64,000 bases of DNA from Owenia fusiformis (Eukaryota > Annelida > Polychaeta > Sabellida > Oweniidae). Shown here piece after piece: positions 1-14,200 of this stretch. Under the pieces are notes generated by a model that searched no databases, was not told the DNA's origin, and was given only the letters and a program-made list of their open reading frames with translations. The first letter of the stretch is position 1, and each line of letters begins with the position of its first letter. Location: NCBI GenBank assembly GCA_903813345.2, contig CAIIXF020000008.1, positions 32,574,867-32,638,866 on the forward strand, written 5' to 3'. Both the position numbers and the translations under genes were made by a program.

Positions 1-14
1 ACCACACCATCGTG

Positions 15-1656
15 ATGGGGACTGAGTCAAACATGAACTACCCGAGCCTACCGATGTACCTGAGACAGATACTAGCGGCCGTAAAAAGTGTCATTGTTAT
101 CGTCGCCATCGTTATAAACAGTAGTATGTTCGTAGCGCTGATTTATTCAAAAATCATCAACACCTCTCAAGGAGTATTTTTGCTCTCGATGACAGTTTCT
201 GATTGGATTCAATCAGTTATCTTCATGCCGTTCCTTATCAAACCTGGGCTTATCGAAGCATGGCCTTATGGACAGTTTTGGTGTGACATTTCGGGACTTA
301 TTATGGGCAACAGTATGGTCACGTCAGTCTATAGCATAGCGTTACTCAGTCTTGACCGCTTCATTGCCATTGCATATCCGTTCCATTATGAGAAACTCAT
401 GTCCATAAGTGTTGCCCGGAGCCTGGTCGTTCTAATCTGGTTGATATTTACGACTAAGTGGGCGACAGCAATTGGACTTTATCACGCTGTGTTTTTTCTT
501 GTCGCGGATCAATGTTTACCGCACTTGGAGCGTTCTCCGTCTTGGTTCTTTGTAGTAGTTGTCACTCAATTCATAGCATTTGGTCTGACTCTCGTTCTTA
601 ACCTTGCTAATCTCTGCATCGCAAGAAGACATTGGAAAAGGATTCATTCAGCTAACATGGAGGGTACGTATAGTGCCTACTTAGACGGATAAGTTTTATA
701 CAAGGGCGCTTTTATAATTCGACAGTGCTTAACACTGCAACCACATCAAACAAATCTTAGGACACGATTGTTCTTTTTAGGTATGAGCAATTTAGATGCT
801 TAGGTTACATAAATTGACCTTGCTTAACGCTGCAAACCCATCAAAATCATCTTAAAATGCGTTTGTTTTGTTTAGGGTAAAATCGGTTTGAAGCTTACAT
901 AAATTGACCTTGCTTAACGCTGCAACCACATCAAAGACATTTTCAAATGCGTTTGTCATAGGTAGAAGCAATGTAGGTGCTTATAATTCACTTAATACCA
1001 CAATAAACGCATCTTATGTTTTTTCTGTTTTAGGTATGAACAGTTTAGATGCTTACATAAGTTGACCTTGCTTATGCTGTAACCCCACCAAAATCATCTT
1101 AAAATATGTTTGTTTTGTTTTTGATGAGAGGAGCCCAAGCGCTTACATAAATGACCTTGCTTAATACTGCAACCACATCAAAAGTATCTTCAAATGCGTT
1201 TGTTCTGTTGGAGCAGTTTAGGCGCTTGCACAATTCGCTTATAATAAACACATTTTAAGGAGGTTTATTTTGTTTAGGGTAGTAGCGGTTTAGGCGCTGA
1301 TATTATTTGCTTAAATAGTTGATTCTGTTTTAGGTTCAAGCAGTTCAGGCGCTGCAAGTATGAAATCAACTCTGAAGGCATCCAAAACAGTTGGACGAAT
1401 GGTTTTAGTTCTGACATTCGCTTATGGGATTCTCATGATAACAGAGTTCCTCAAGTTCCTTGATATACATCCCGGAAAGGGTGTACAACTCTTGCATCTT
1501 TGGGCATTTTACTCGAATAGCATTGGGAATAGTTTTGTATTCACGGCTTCTAATAGGAAAATGCAATTCGCCTTGAAACAATTGATAAATACAATATGTA
1601 GAAGGATGGTATTTAACATTGGCGAAAACGGGGAGTATCCCGAGGCAAGTACGTAG
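15..1656 (+). CDS. Class A (rhodopsin-like) G-protein coupled receptor, two coding exons
   Basis: Exons 15-663 and 1334-1656 join in phase (G + GT = Gly) across a GTACGT donor and a TTCTGTTTTAG acceptor, giving 323 residues and seven hydrophobic segments. Visible family features are LSMTVSDW in TM2, a TM3 cysteine (FWCDI), DRF in place of DRY after TM3, and a TM4 tryptophan. TM6 (LTFAYGILMITEF) has no CWxP, and TM7 ends NSFVF rather than NPxxY, so this is a divergent receptor; I cannot assign a ligand. The third intracellular loop (SSSSGAAS) is encoded by the first bases of exon 2, which resemble the intronic tandem repeat. The first ATG (15) gives a short N-terminus; the frame is open to the window edge, so upstream exons are possible. 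A second ATG lies at 33. The gene lies opposite to the cadherin gene. Confidence 0.85.
700..1333. repeat. Intronic degenerate minisatellite carrying splice-acceptor-like motifs
   Basis: The single intron of the receptor gene is almost wholly made of about eight diverged copies of a 70-90 base unit. Shared parts are GACCTTGCTTAA, CTGCAACCACATCAAA, AAATGCGTTTGTT and a pyrimidine stretch ending TTTAGG, followed by bases like GTATGAGCAATTTAGATGCTT. The last copy contains the real acceptor and the first 20 or so bases of exon 2. In the copies I checked, frames read from the decoy acceptors meet stops (for example GCTTAG). Confidence 0.8.
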
Positions 1657-1738
1657 TCACGCAACAAATAATTAACTTTCATAATCGGGTTTGATATAAA
1701 GTAATTATCTAATTGCAACCACCTGTATGCCTGTATCC

Positions 1739-1744
1739 AATAAA
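1739..1744 (+). terminator. Poly(A) signal AATAAA of the receptor gene
   Basis: A perfect AATAAA lies 83 bases after the receptor stop codon (1654-1656). The 1660-1882 interval holds nothing else that I can support; no minus-strand cadherin exon is visible there. Confidence 0.6.
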
Positions 1745-1882
1745 CAATGATGAAAGATAATAGTTGCAACAAAGGTTTTTGTTATAACGTTATGCGAAAT
1801 TGCTTTACCATTTTATGGGAGTGCGCTAATAGAATGCAAAAACAAAAGAGCAAATTTTATCATAAATATAAATGGCAATTAC

Positions 1883-4800
1883 CTCCATTACAACCAACTC
1901 CCCGTCGCTGCATATTACATCAAAATATAGTTGGTCATGCTTCTCAAAATCCAGTCTTGTATCTTGGTCTTCAAACCAAACAAATTTCAGCATTTTTCTT
2001 TGAATGATAGTGAAATTGGACGTGTCACTTCTAGCCAAACACGTAACTGATGACATCAAATCCGGATCTTCTACTCGAAATGCTATAACTGGTTTGTCAA
2101 TTTGACTGTTTTCTGGTATGTTGTTCAGTTCAACAATGATGATAAGTGGCGGTTCGTTAACATCAATGACAGAAATGTTGAAGGTTTGCTGAAACAAGAC
2201 ATGAAAATGAGGAAGACAAAGAAATATTTGACATCCTGCAATATACACAAAAATGAGGTAGTTATTTCGTCAGTAAGTACACTAGAATTATTTCAGAAAC
2301 CACTCTCTTAATAACTCAATTTCAGATTTGCAGTTTTCCTTACCTTGGTGAATTTTGTCTGACTGTCAATCCTAGTGGCCTTAACTGATACCAATATAAA
2401 TGGGCACCTCTCAAAGTCAAGCATAGTATTGTTTCTAACAATAAGGGCATCTTCCTCGATTCCAAAAACCCCCACTGTAGACAAAAACATGACAACAAGT
2501 GATAATCATATGTACGTGAAACATTACTAGAGAAATGAAGGTACACGTATTTAAGAGTACTTGTCCATGAACGTGTATCATTGTGACCCTCGTGGATTTC
2601 TGCTCCCATATCATTTGGTTTTAAAGGGATACTATTACAATTATTCGTATACCTTTTTACTCAATTGGGCAAATAAATACTACGAAGGACAGAACAAATC
2701 CCAGGAGGACCAAAATTCTATGTTCACGTACAAGTTCTTATAAATAACGTGTATTGACTTCCCTATTATTGTGAAGACCGTACCTACACAAAAATGAACT
2801 TAAACACGATAATGACACGTTTCCTTTGTCTTACCTTGACTTACAATAGTATATTCATAGGAGTTATTTTTAGAATCGTCTATGATTGACAATGTCCCGA
2901 TTCTGTCTCCAACGGAAGAATTTTCTGCAATAACACTGTTGGATAGAAGAATTCCTTTTGGAGGTAGGTCGATAGCGTTCACCTAGATAAGTATAAGATG
3001 AGAGATAATGGTATTTTAAAGATCTACTGTATGGATGTCATTGACTAGAATTTGTATCAAAGACATGGTATGCATGTTATACTAGAATTCCGTGTATATG
3101 ACATTTAAAAGCGTTGTTGGTTATTATTAAGCAGACCCATTATTCCTCGAATACAGTTGTGTGACAAGTGACAATAGGAAAGTGAATAGAAACATTATCA
3201 ATGCCTCTTTTGTCCAGACGAACCTTTATGTAAAAGTTCTTTGATGTGCTTAGTCCAAGATGGTCAATTGCCGTGACATTTATGTTGTACCCAGGTGCTT
3301 TGTTGTGATGAAGTGTCTCATTAGCAACAAGGGTTCCATCACCAACTATTGCAAAATGACCCTCTGATGCAACCATAAACATGACCTAATGAACAAGGTA
3401 AATTTACTAGACATGATAAAAGTTTTTTATGTACTCCATACTGTTGAAATGCATTTTTACTTGGAAGAGTACAAGATAAAACCAATTCTTGGCACATGTA
3501 TAAATGGGTCTATTTATTTAATTACCAATATCTTAAATTTATCTTACTTAATGTCAAATACATTTTAGAGTTTTAGAGTTAGTTTCAAGTGTATAATTAT
3601 AGGTTTTCATATATCACTTAAGGCGTATGCAGTAACCTATTAGTAACATTCGTATAAATAGACAAAATTAACCAAACTAAAAATCACGGCTTAAATATGT
3701 TATTGTTTTGTCGCGTTATATCCGCTCTTCCATCTATACTTTCTCCTTTTTGGCACTTAAATTCAACAATTCAATACATACCATGGAATTTTCAAAGTCC
3801 ATTGCTTTCAATTCACCAACAGTTTGCCCTGGCATGTTATTTTCATCTATGTTACTGTTTGACAGTGTTATGTTGAACGGAGGTTCGTTGATGTCAAATA
3901 CATTAATCTGTAGTACTTTGTCCATTGACAGTCCTCCAAAATCGAAACAAATCACCTATAACAAATTAAACTGAAATATACATGTACAAACTGATATATA
4001 ACAATATTAATTTTAGATATCTGGAATCTAGATGTTTATCACTAATGGAAACTTAGTAAGTAAAGAAAAGTTGTCTTACAATAAACATTTCAACTTGTGA
4101 CATTTCAAAGTCGAGTTCCCTCCAAACTTGTATCATAGTCTTGTCCACGATCTAGAAGATAAAAAATAGGTCGATACAAAAGGATAAGAATTAATATATG
4201 TCTAAATATACCAACTAGGCTGGAGCCCAGAACTGAATATTAATCTACATCAAAGAGGAAGTACTCGGGGAGTTTTAGTTAGCGTTACCCTCAAGTATAT
4301 GACTAAAATGATATGCGACTGTAATAACAGTATACTCATGGGTGAACATACTTACAGCATAAGCATGAAATGTCAAATCAATGTACTATATGTACCTACT
4401 AACATAGCAAATCTACCTTAAAATTGGAAGCAGTCGTAATATTACAAGTATGATCGTCATTGATATCCGGATCTTCAATTGTCAGTTCCCCAATTATCGT
4501 ACCTAGTGTAATATTTTCGTTAACCTACAACATAACAGAAAAAACAATACAATGTTATTTACTTGTATCTAATAGTATATACAAGGGCTATGATATGATT
4601 TTAATGACTTGTTCATTTCATCAACGAGTTAAAATCAACATCAAGAAATGGCGTATAAGTTAATTGCCTACTTAGTATTCTTCTATATTTGTACTTCTGT
4701 GATGTACCTCTGTGATGTTCGTTGCTATATCAATGGGCGCCTCGTTCACATCAATCACATCCAAGGTAATATTTTCAATAAACGAGTAAGCAGTGCCATC

Positions 4801-7800
4801 AAAATGCCCAACGTCTGTTGTATTGACCTCGACAGTGATATATTCATATGCTTCAAAGTCGATTTCCTTGTTATTTGTTCCAATGTTCAATGTATTGTCA
4901 GCTATACTTAGTGTATCAATATGTATTTGATAGATGGTTCCATTCTTTGCTTTCCTATAATAAGAAAACGATCACAAATATTCACAAAATTTCAACGCCA
5001 TTATTGCCATTCTCTATTTAGAGTTTTCACAATCCTCCAAGAATAGCCAGAAGTTGAAAACGGTGTTAATCATTTTCCAGAATATGTAAAACTTTTGACA
5101 TTGATACTTCATAGACTCACAAAGGTTATTTATTTTTGCTACTCGCAAGCCCTTGTAATAATTATTTTAAAACTGATGAAGAACAATGTGAATTAGTAAA
5201 AACGATTGATTGATGGAACCCAATCCATATCCCTGATATAATACATGTATATGTATGGCTCTAAACATAACAATATAATGCCATGTACCCATTTGTGTGA
5301 AAAAAATTTTTACCCATAAATGTGAAGAATCGTATACACGTGATCTTGTCCCAGGTCCTGATCTTCTGTAAACATCTCATTCAGAAACGTACCATCTGGA
5401 CTGTTTTCGTAAATGATCGCTGGATGATAGAGTCCTATTGCAGTCGATGCATCGTTAGTGTCCAGTACATGGATCTAGAATTATGATATATTCCTCAAAT
5501 ATGACTTATTGTGCATCTCACTTTTCAAGATCTAGAGACAGGTCATTACGAGATTTTGTCATCATATCCGTTTAGACAGAGTATTGATGAATGAGGTGAC
5601 ACGACGAATGTTTAGTATATTCGAATTATTAATTTACTTACCATAACGTCTTCCTGAATAACTTCATCATTAAGCAAAGTGGTTTGTATAACGATAAACC
5701 AAATTCGCTCTTGTTCATAGTCTAATCCTTCTTTAGTTTTCAAGGTATGTTCGTCCATTGTAAATGGCAAGGTGTCATCGGTTATGCTAAACCTATAATC
5801 CTACAACAAGAATAATTTATTTGGGAATCTCAGAATATAACAAATATTAAAAGTAACAACCTTTGTCTTATACAGATTTTTGAGGCGACGTTGCATAACA
5901 TTATGATTTACGTTCATGAAATAACACGATTTACCTGTTTAAGCACCATGCCCGAAACAAGGTCAACGATGCTAACATTTCCCAAGAATGCACCTTCAAT
6001 ATTTTCTTTCACAAATCCATTTCCATTAAAAAGTATTCCTCTAGGAGTGTTTTCTGACTCAAGTACATATAGCGTGAATTCCCTTGTTATAGAATAACTG
6101 GGGATGGCTAAGTCAGAGCAGACTATGGTAATCCTGATGGCTCCTGGCTTATGTGGTCCTGTCATATTCATCTGTAATATTTGTAATACCATGTGTAATG
6201 TCTAATATTCGTTTGTATTAGTGTTACATTTTACAAATAAACTTGATTGTTCTTTAACAAGCCATACGTTATTTAAAACTACGACACAAACCTTAGACGA
6301 TTTTTTAATCAGAATAGGAGTTCGATTTCCCCAAATATAAATTATAGTTCCGAAAGTGAATCTTTAGTTATTTCGATAAGATTGCACACAAGAAAAGAAA
6401 CTGAACAAGACACATCTTTATTAATCATGTTTGATAAAACGTTCACGGGGCAATGCACATATAAAAACGTGGGTTTACCGTATGTATCTTCAACGACTAC
6501 AGTTCTACTTACTTTTATGACCATATCCACATTATCCAGGGAGAGAGAAGATGGACCAATTAACACACATTCATGACCTTGTCTTGGACCTGTCTCATTC
6601 ACATTGTCTGGATCACTAACAGTGACATTTGTCACTTCAAACCCTCTAACAGCCATACTATTGATAAGTGTGTTTTCCAAATATATATTATCAGGCGCCT
6701 CATTGACATCAAGAATATCAATTTTGAAAGTCTTTGCCAATGACATATTTGGAAATCCATCATCCCGAGATGTAATATTTATGGTAATTTCTTGTATTGT
6801 TTCATAATCTAATATCACTCCAGGGTTTAATCGCATTATTCCGCCATCAATCTGGAAAGTGTCTCCGCTGATGGTGTAATTATGATGGTCCATAGGATCA
6901 GCATCGATGGTTGTTATTTTGATACCTATTTCGTTAGTGTTCTCTTGAATCCCTTTTAATACAGCGTTCCCGAGAACTATGTCCTATCGAATGAAAGATG
7001 TGCTCATTTTATTTCCTTCCAACGTTTTTTCAATTACACGTCTATACCTAGATATATTCACCTGCCATTCGTACGATTTAGTTTGATGGCAATGCTTATC
7101 GTGGAATGAACATAGAGAAATGCTATCATAATGTCAGTCAGATATTAAGAAAACTATAAAAGTAAAGAAGCAAATCAAATCATCCCTTAACGCCTTTTAT
7201 CTCATAAATGTTTCAACCAATCACCAAAATTTAATAGCAAAATTGACTTACTGTTGGTGGGTGATTTATGTGTTGTAACTGACATTGAATTGAACCCCTA
7301 CTAGTCTCTCCTCCTTGATCTTGAACTTCAACCTCCAAGTCCATCGTTGTCGATTTAGGCAAAATGTACATTCTTTGGATGAAGATCTGACTTGTACATC
7401 TTGTTCTCTTTGTCTAGAATTAAAAAAGAAAGAAACCATCATGACTTCATTATCTGTGAAAACATTATTCGTATTTGAAAACTTCCTATTAATATTCCAT
7501 ATAACATGTACTATATTGCTAACTTCCCCATATATTCAGACCGTTACCTTATTTAGTAGGGACATGCAGTCGGTTGCGCCAACGTAGAGTATTCTAGACA
7601 GGGACCCATTTACTATGTTAACTTCCAATGTACCATCTTCCGAGTCTTCTGATGCTATTTGTCCTACAACGGCTCCATCTTCCATGTCATCATCGATTAT
7701 GACATCCTTTCTGTTATCAGGACTCGTTATTGAGATAATAGTTGGTTTCTCATTAACATCGTTGATTGTTACTTTGAAATGCTTGCTCAGCTTGAAAATA

Positions 7801-8208
7801 TGAAGAAATGACATGTTTGGTTATAAGTATGGCTACTGTTTATAAAATCATATTAATAATCAGAAACAACTACCGTTATGAAAACAAACGATATTTAAAA
7901 CCACAATAACTTATTATTTTGATTAAAGTCATGGTGAACTTGAAGCGTGTGTGATAGTAATATGGATTAAGTATTTACCTTTAGTGAGGTATCTAATTTG
8001 TTAACTGCCATAATTTCAATATCATACATCTTCACCAATTCATAATCTAGTATTCCGTCAACTACAACCTTGTCATTTTGGACTCTAAATGGTACATTCC
8101 CTTGCACCATGTAATGTACATTTGTCATGCTATTGTAATGTTTACTCCCGACAATACCTAATCTACCAACAGTAGTTCCAAGATGAGAATTCTCGTCTAT
8201 ATAATTGC
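1883..8208 (-). CDS. Exons 33-47: cadherin repeats, last block in the window
   Basis: About nine more repeats, with linkers DVNEKP, HINHPP (degraded), DVNEAP, SENTPR (degraded), DTNDAS (degraded), DVNEAP, DINEPP, NAIDLPP (degraded) and DVNEPP. Exon 36 begins Asp-Ile-Val-Leu like exons 14, 20 and 27. Exon 47 stops at CSDGELVVME, before the F-x-I-x-V-x-DxN-x-P segment that would close that repeat. If the final donor were not used, the frame would run about 18 residues more to a stop; I think this is less likely because the repeat would be cut in half. Confidence 0.8.
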
Positions 8209-11200
8209 CTGCAAAACGTAAGTGAAGAAATGAATTCGAAAGTACACAAGTTTGAATTCACAATTACATAATTACTTGTATGTCAATGCGTATTACAGAA
8301 AAATGTGTAAAGCCGCTGTAAATCAATTCTGTTTTGGTTCACTGGCAATTTATGTATTCAGTATTCACACGTCGAACCGAATCTGTTTAAAATACTAAAG
8401 GAATCAAAAATATAAAGTACTTACCCAATAGTTCGAAATTAAACGGAAGCTCTATATCATGTTTGATTGTTAACAGGATTCGGAAATCGCGACTCAGTGG
8501 TGGAAAACCATCATCTGTAACAGTTACTGTGATGTCAACATTGTCCATATCTGTGAAGTTTGATTGTTTGATAGTCAACGTTTCCCCGACAATTTGGAAA
8601 TAACTATCCCCATCTTGAAGTTTATATTCAAATTTTTGTGTTGTTTGGTATGTGTTGTCAGGATCGATTGCATAGAAACGTCCAACAGTTTCTCCACTTT
8701 TCCCTGAAGATTTAACAATCGTATTTGTTAGTATCAATTCAGTAGGCTGTTCGTTGACATCAGTAACTTCTATCGTGAAGGTTTTAGAAATATAAAGGTC
8801 ATCGTTGGAGTTATCAATTGCCTTCAGATTTATTGCATAATAACCATTATCCTCATAGTCCAAAGATGATGATTCTTTCAATGACAAAACCATGTCTTTA
8901 ATTTCAAATAATCCAGACGGATCATCGGTGATAATGATACTATAATCTGTATTTTTGCTCTCGGCGATTACATGAAGCTCTCCAATTAATGCACCGATTT
9001 CATTTTCGAAAATCTGCAGCGTTGTGTTCTTTGAGTTTCCAATAAAAATATCAAGGGGTGCCTCACTGACGTCATTTACATTCACCTTCATTGTTTTAGT
9101 GATTTTAAATCCTGACCTATCCATTGCGGAGAAAACCAAATCAAAAGTAGCCAAATTGTCATAATCCAACGCCGTATGAACAGTCATTGTACCAGCGCAT
9201 ATTGTCCCTCCAATAAAGTCCTCTATTTTGTTTTCACATGCGATCTCATTGATTATGAAAACATCAGAATCCATTGTAACAATGAGATCATCATCTAAAT
9301 CAGGATCTTTAACACTGATACTACCGACTACTGTTCCAATTAAAACATTTTCTGGAATGGTGATCTCGTCAACATGTTCGGACTTGAACTCTTCATTCAT
9401 GGCTATATCAATCGAGATCGGCGACTCTTCGACATTGTGGATATTAATTGTAAAGTATTTGTTAGCCTGCAACACACAAATAACATTTTATTGCATTGAA
9501 TGTACCATTTACACTCAATAAACGATAAATCATATGTTAAGTTATCAAAATGTGTAGGTATACGTTCTTTTTATAAGTAAGTCTCGTAGCCCAGCAAAAA
9601 GAGCGTCAAGTACTATTCTAGCGTATGCAAGTAGCAGAATATAAACGGATGTTTAATATTCAAAAATATTCATATTCCAAGGAAATATAATCATAGGTAT
9701 ATGCCTTTTATTTGTAATTTATCAAGGATATTTCTTTATAAAATGGTATGCCCAGTACTTCGTCAATTAAGCAAAATGTACTGTGCCATACGACATACGA
9801 ATAAAGTGCAGCCATAACTGCATGCCTACGATTTATCGCATCCATCAAAATTATGTATTTCAATAAACCAACAGTTTGACATCGTAAGATTTAGAGGCCC
9901 CAAAGCTGAACATTTACTTCATTCATGTTCCTACACAATGGTGTCTTTCTTAGTCTTGATATAAATTAAAAACCCAATTCAATATATAAAGTGGTATGTT
10001 TTTTTATATACTCCTTTGCGCGCAATACCTTTCTATATCACATCAATGACTTACTTGTGCCGATGGAATGCCGTCATCAATAGCTTTAACATTGATGTGA
10101 AACTGATTCATTTGTTCAAAGTCAAACACTGCTTTGGTAACAATCTTATTTGTATCAGTTATCTCAAAATATTCAGTTCCACTAGTAAGTTCAAATATAA
10201 CAGCGTTATTGTCGTCATCCTCGGCAGTCAGCTGACCTAGCAACGTCCCAATTGGCTGGTTCTCTGCTAAAATGGTACCATCAAGATGTATCCGTCTAGG
10301 TGGGTCGTTTATATCTTCGATAGCGATCATTCTATTAAAGTAAGCTGAAATTAAAATAGTCAGAATTTTAATTAAGTTTTTTTCAGGAAGATGAATGTTA
10401 AGAATGTTTCTCTGACAAGGACAGAGATCAGTTTTCTCAACTAACAGATTGTCAACTTAAAGATATTGGATTTGTCCTTGCATGCTTGCTCCATTGACCG
10501 ATCGATTTATTCTAATTATGTAATAACTCCGTCTTGAATCTTAAAACGTGCTAATTCTTTGTGTCGTTTTTCATTTGCTCAGCCTGTACTTAACTGATCG
10601 TTTCTCAAAGGTTAATATCATTGTACTACCTGTCATAGGGGGAGAGCTACTGTCAGTTACTTTGAACGTAATCAGTAATGCCTTATGACTTTCGTAATCA
10701 ATTCTACAGTAATCGTCGGTTGGAGTACAGACGTCATTATATTTGGCAACCTGCAAATACGAATAATTCAGGGTGTTAGTTTTAATATAATATTTTTCCT
10801 TGCATGTTATATCTTGGTTCTAAAAGACAATTGTTTAACATCGTGGATTGCACTGATTATCCTATCTGGTCCAATTTAAAAATGAGATGATAACCATTTT
10901 ACCTTTAATATGAGTTCATCGAGTTTCACCAATCCGTGACCATCGTCCACCAGCTCTATTGCGAACGTTTGGTTGCCCCAATTAGCATTGTCGGGGTCTC
11001 TGACTTTCACTGTACTAATCGATGTTTCAGCTGGACTGTTATCGAACAGCTAGACACAAAATATAATCTTTGTTAATTTACAAATTAATATTTTACGATT
11101 ACGTAATATATAATATTTAGAAATAATATACATTACAAAGTTTATTTTTCAAAGAAGGATAATATCATCTCATTTAATGTGATTGATCTGAATTGAATGT

Positions 11201-14200
11201 CATCACATTATTATTTGAATCATAAAAGATGACGGTTAGATAATGTCTTGAGAAATCATGACCATGTGATATTTTGATTTGATTTTAAAACTTTTACCAA
11301 ACCAAAAGTTAAAAATCCCGTGCTCACTGTCCCATTCACAAGTATCAGTTCAGTTGGTGCCTCGTTCGAATCAATAACTTTCACTTGGAATGCTTTTCTG
11401 AATACCGCCGTTTCTTTGTCTGCTACACGCACTAATATTTTGATTTTGGATCGTCGTTCAAAGTCGAATGATGTTCCTGAAGCATTCAAAAAGTGCATTT
11501 AATCCAGGCAGTATGCATTAAGGCAAAATGAGTGACACTACATGATGCGACTCCAAACGCAGGACTCCAAATTGATCACGAATCCCTCAATTTAAAGATG
11601 TGACCAAATCAATTGATTGGACGTGGTTTAATATAAACGTTCTTAGGGTTAAAATCGCTATCGCGTCTGTTTTGCTTAATGGTTCCATATGGTAAGGGAT
11701 AACGGATTCATAAGAGTTTTTCGCTTCATAAGAGTTCTTTGCTATTATAATTTAACTAGACTGGACTTTTTTTACTATACATGAAAGATGGCCAAACATG
11801 CGTAGATAAGTTAGCTTCAACTCTATACGCACCTGCCGGTACATACAGTTCACCCTCTCTGTTTAACTTTATAGCATTGTTGTTACTGATCCGAAGCACG
11901 TGTTTGTCTTCAATGTCGTCATCTACTACACGAAAGCGACCAATGACTTCATCGTTCGTATAAAGCTTCTCATGTACAGATATATCCTTTCCTCCAGAGT
12001 ATAAGATATCCTAACAAAGAAAAAATGTAATTATGATAACGATAAATACGTCTGTTGAGGGTAAATTTGAGTAGCTCTTTTGATCGATAGCATGTATTTC
12101 GGTGCCTATATTTTTAAATGTGACTGGTTTATGACTATTATGTTGTATTAATAGTTCTAAAATATATTAAATATGGTACCATTGCATAACATTCCAAAAG
12201 TTGTATGTATTTATAATTATAATACTCACCGATGGCCCTTCGTTGACATCGGTGACCCGGATCATAAGTTCTTCGAACTGCTCTCGTTGATACGCGTCAA
12301 TTGCCTTTACTTTGAAAACAAATTCTTCCCTTGTTTCAAAATCAAGTGGTCGAGCCAATACTAATGGAACAGTCCACATAGATGATTGAATCTAAATATG
12401 AATAAGCTACCATACTGATTGATATATTGTCAAGGGTAACTACTCGCAAATCACAAATAGGCAGATGAGTGTGTAGTGTGGTAGAGATTAAAGGGAGATG
12501 AACGAACAATAAATTAACTGAATGAACTAAATGAACAGCGGGTAATATCTGATTGACTTTGGGACAGTGACATTAAATTAAATTAAGTTTTATTATCAAA
12601 ATGGATTCCTGGGCGCTTTTTCGACACCCGACGTCTGTTTATCTTAGTACTAGTACATGTATTTATATAGCTATCCACCTGACAAAACCTAAAACATACA
12701 TTTACAAATGGTGGTATCGACACGTCACCAAGTTTGAACGTTCCATTGGCGCCATCTATCAATTTGAACGTTCTCGCGACATTCTGCGCCTCGGATGATG
12801 CCGTGATGGTGGTGATTGTAGTCTCAATTGGGGTGTTCTCGGGAATGTCTAGCTTTCTGGGAAAATATCCTATTGTGATTCCCGAACTCTTGTTAGTTAC
12901 GGTTATTGATACAGAAGCTACATTCTGCAAAGACAAATATAAAACCCAAAATGCTCAATGCCAATAATATTATTGTTTTTTACCTGGTAACATGAACATT
13001 TGAACAAACAAGCGCATTTTATGAAAATGTGTCATCCAAGAGGGGATAAACTCCAAGCGTAAAAAGCCCTATCTACATGTGAGGATGACACTATAGTTTA
13101 ATGCTAGATTTATAACTGACATAGATCACGCCATGGTATCATTGGTGATTGGTCGAGAGACATTTATTGCTCACATGGCCAACAGACAGAAAATGAGGAT
13201 TCAAAATTTTTGTTAACAATTGCAAGCTTCGGACAAAGAGATTTTGTCGTAGTTAAGCAACAATTTGTATTCTCCATCACTAAAAATGTGTAAGGAATCC
13301 GGTCGTGTCATTTACACCACTACAACTTTGGACTATAGTTTATCGCCTTTTTTGGGTGACCTATGACAATGACGAGTGATGTATTTTATAATTTAAAGTT
13401 GATCTAAGCCATCAATATACTTAATCTGCAATTATAATATAACTGTTCACTCACACTTGCGGGTGAATTACCGCTGTCTGTCACCTTCACAAGTAGCCTG
13501 TATTGTTGCGTCATACTCAATATGGCATCAGAATTTTTATATACGGTGCCATTTGGGAAAACAGCGAATTCATTGGTGTCCCCACCAAATGATTCAAACG
13601 TGTGTCTCTGATGTATATCATCATCTTGCAATGATATCTGCCCAATGACATCACCTTGTTTACTAAATGAATCGATTGTGTTGTCACCTATTAACATAGA
13701 AAAACAGTTCTACACACAATGTTTTATTTGCTAACGTGCTCGAGAAAACTGTCCTTTGTTAAACATATATAATTCTAGTTTAGTGATTGACTTACCCAAT
13801 TTTATATTCACTGGTGGATCATTAATGTCATTTATTTTAATTTGTAGTTTCTTTGTGAACGATAACGGTGGACGACCTTGATCAGATACCCTGACTGTAA
13901 TATCAACTTTGCGTTTTTGTTCAAAATCCAACCAACAGTGACGTCCTGTGGTAATGCATGTCTCATTTGATCTGGCAACCTAAAATGCATTCAGCAGAGG
14001 TGAGTATTTATCCAGTTTTTTGAAAATAAGTGACTTTTCGCCTGGTATTGTACAGTTATTTGCATATATAAACCACAGAGCATTGCCTTCATCGCAAATA
14101 TCCTCTACAGTGTACGTTCATTCGGGAGCCTTCTTTTTGACAACGGAATTACTTGATCATGAAAGCACACATCATAAAATTGCGTTTCTAGTTTTACCTT

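Noticed and set aside
1509-1772. Minus-strand ORF overlapping receptor exon 2
   Set aside because: Antisense shadow; it has no cadherin pattern and cannot be the next cadherin exon.
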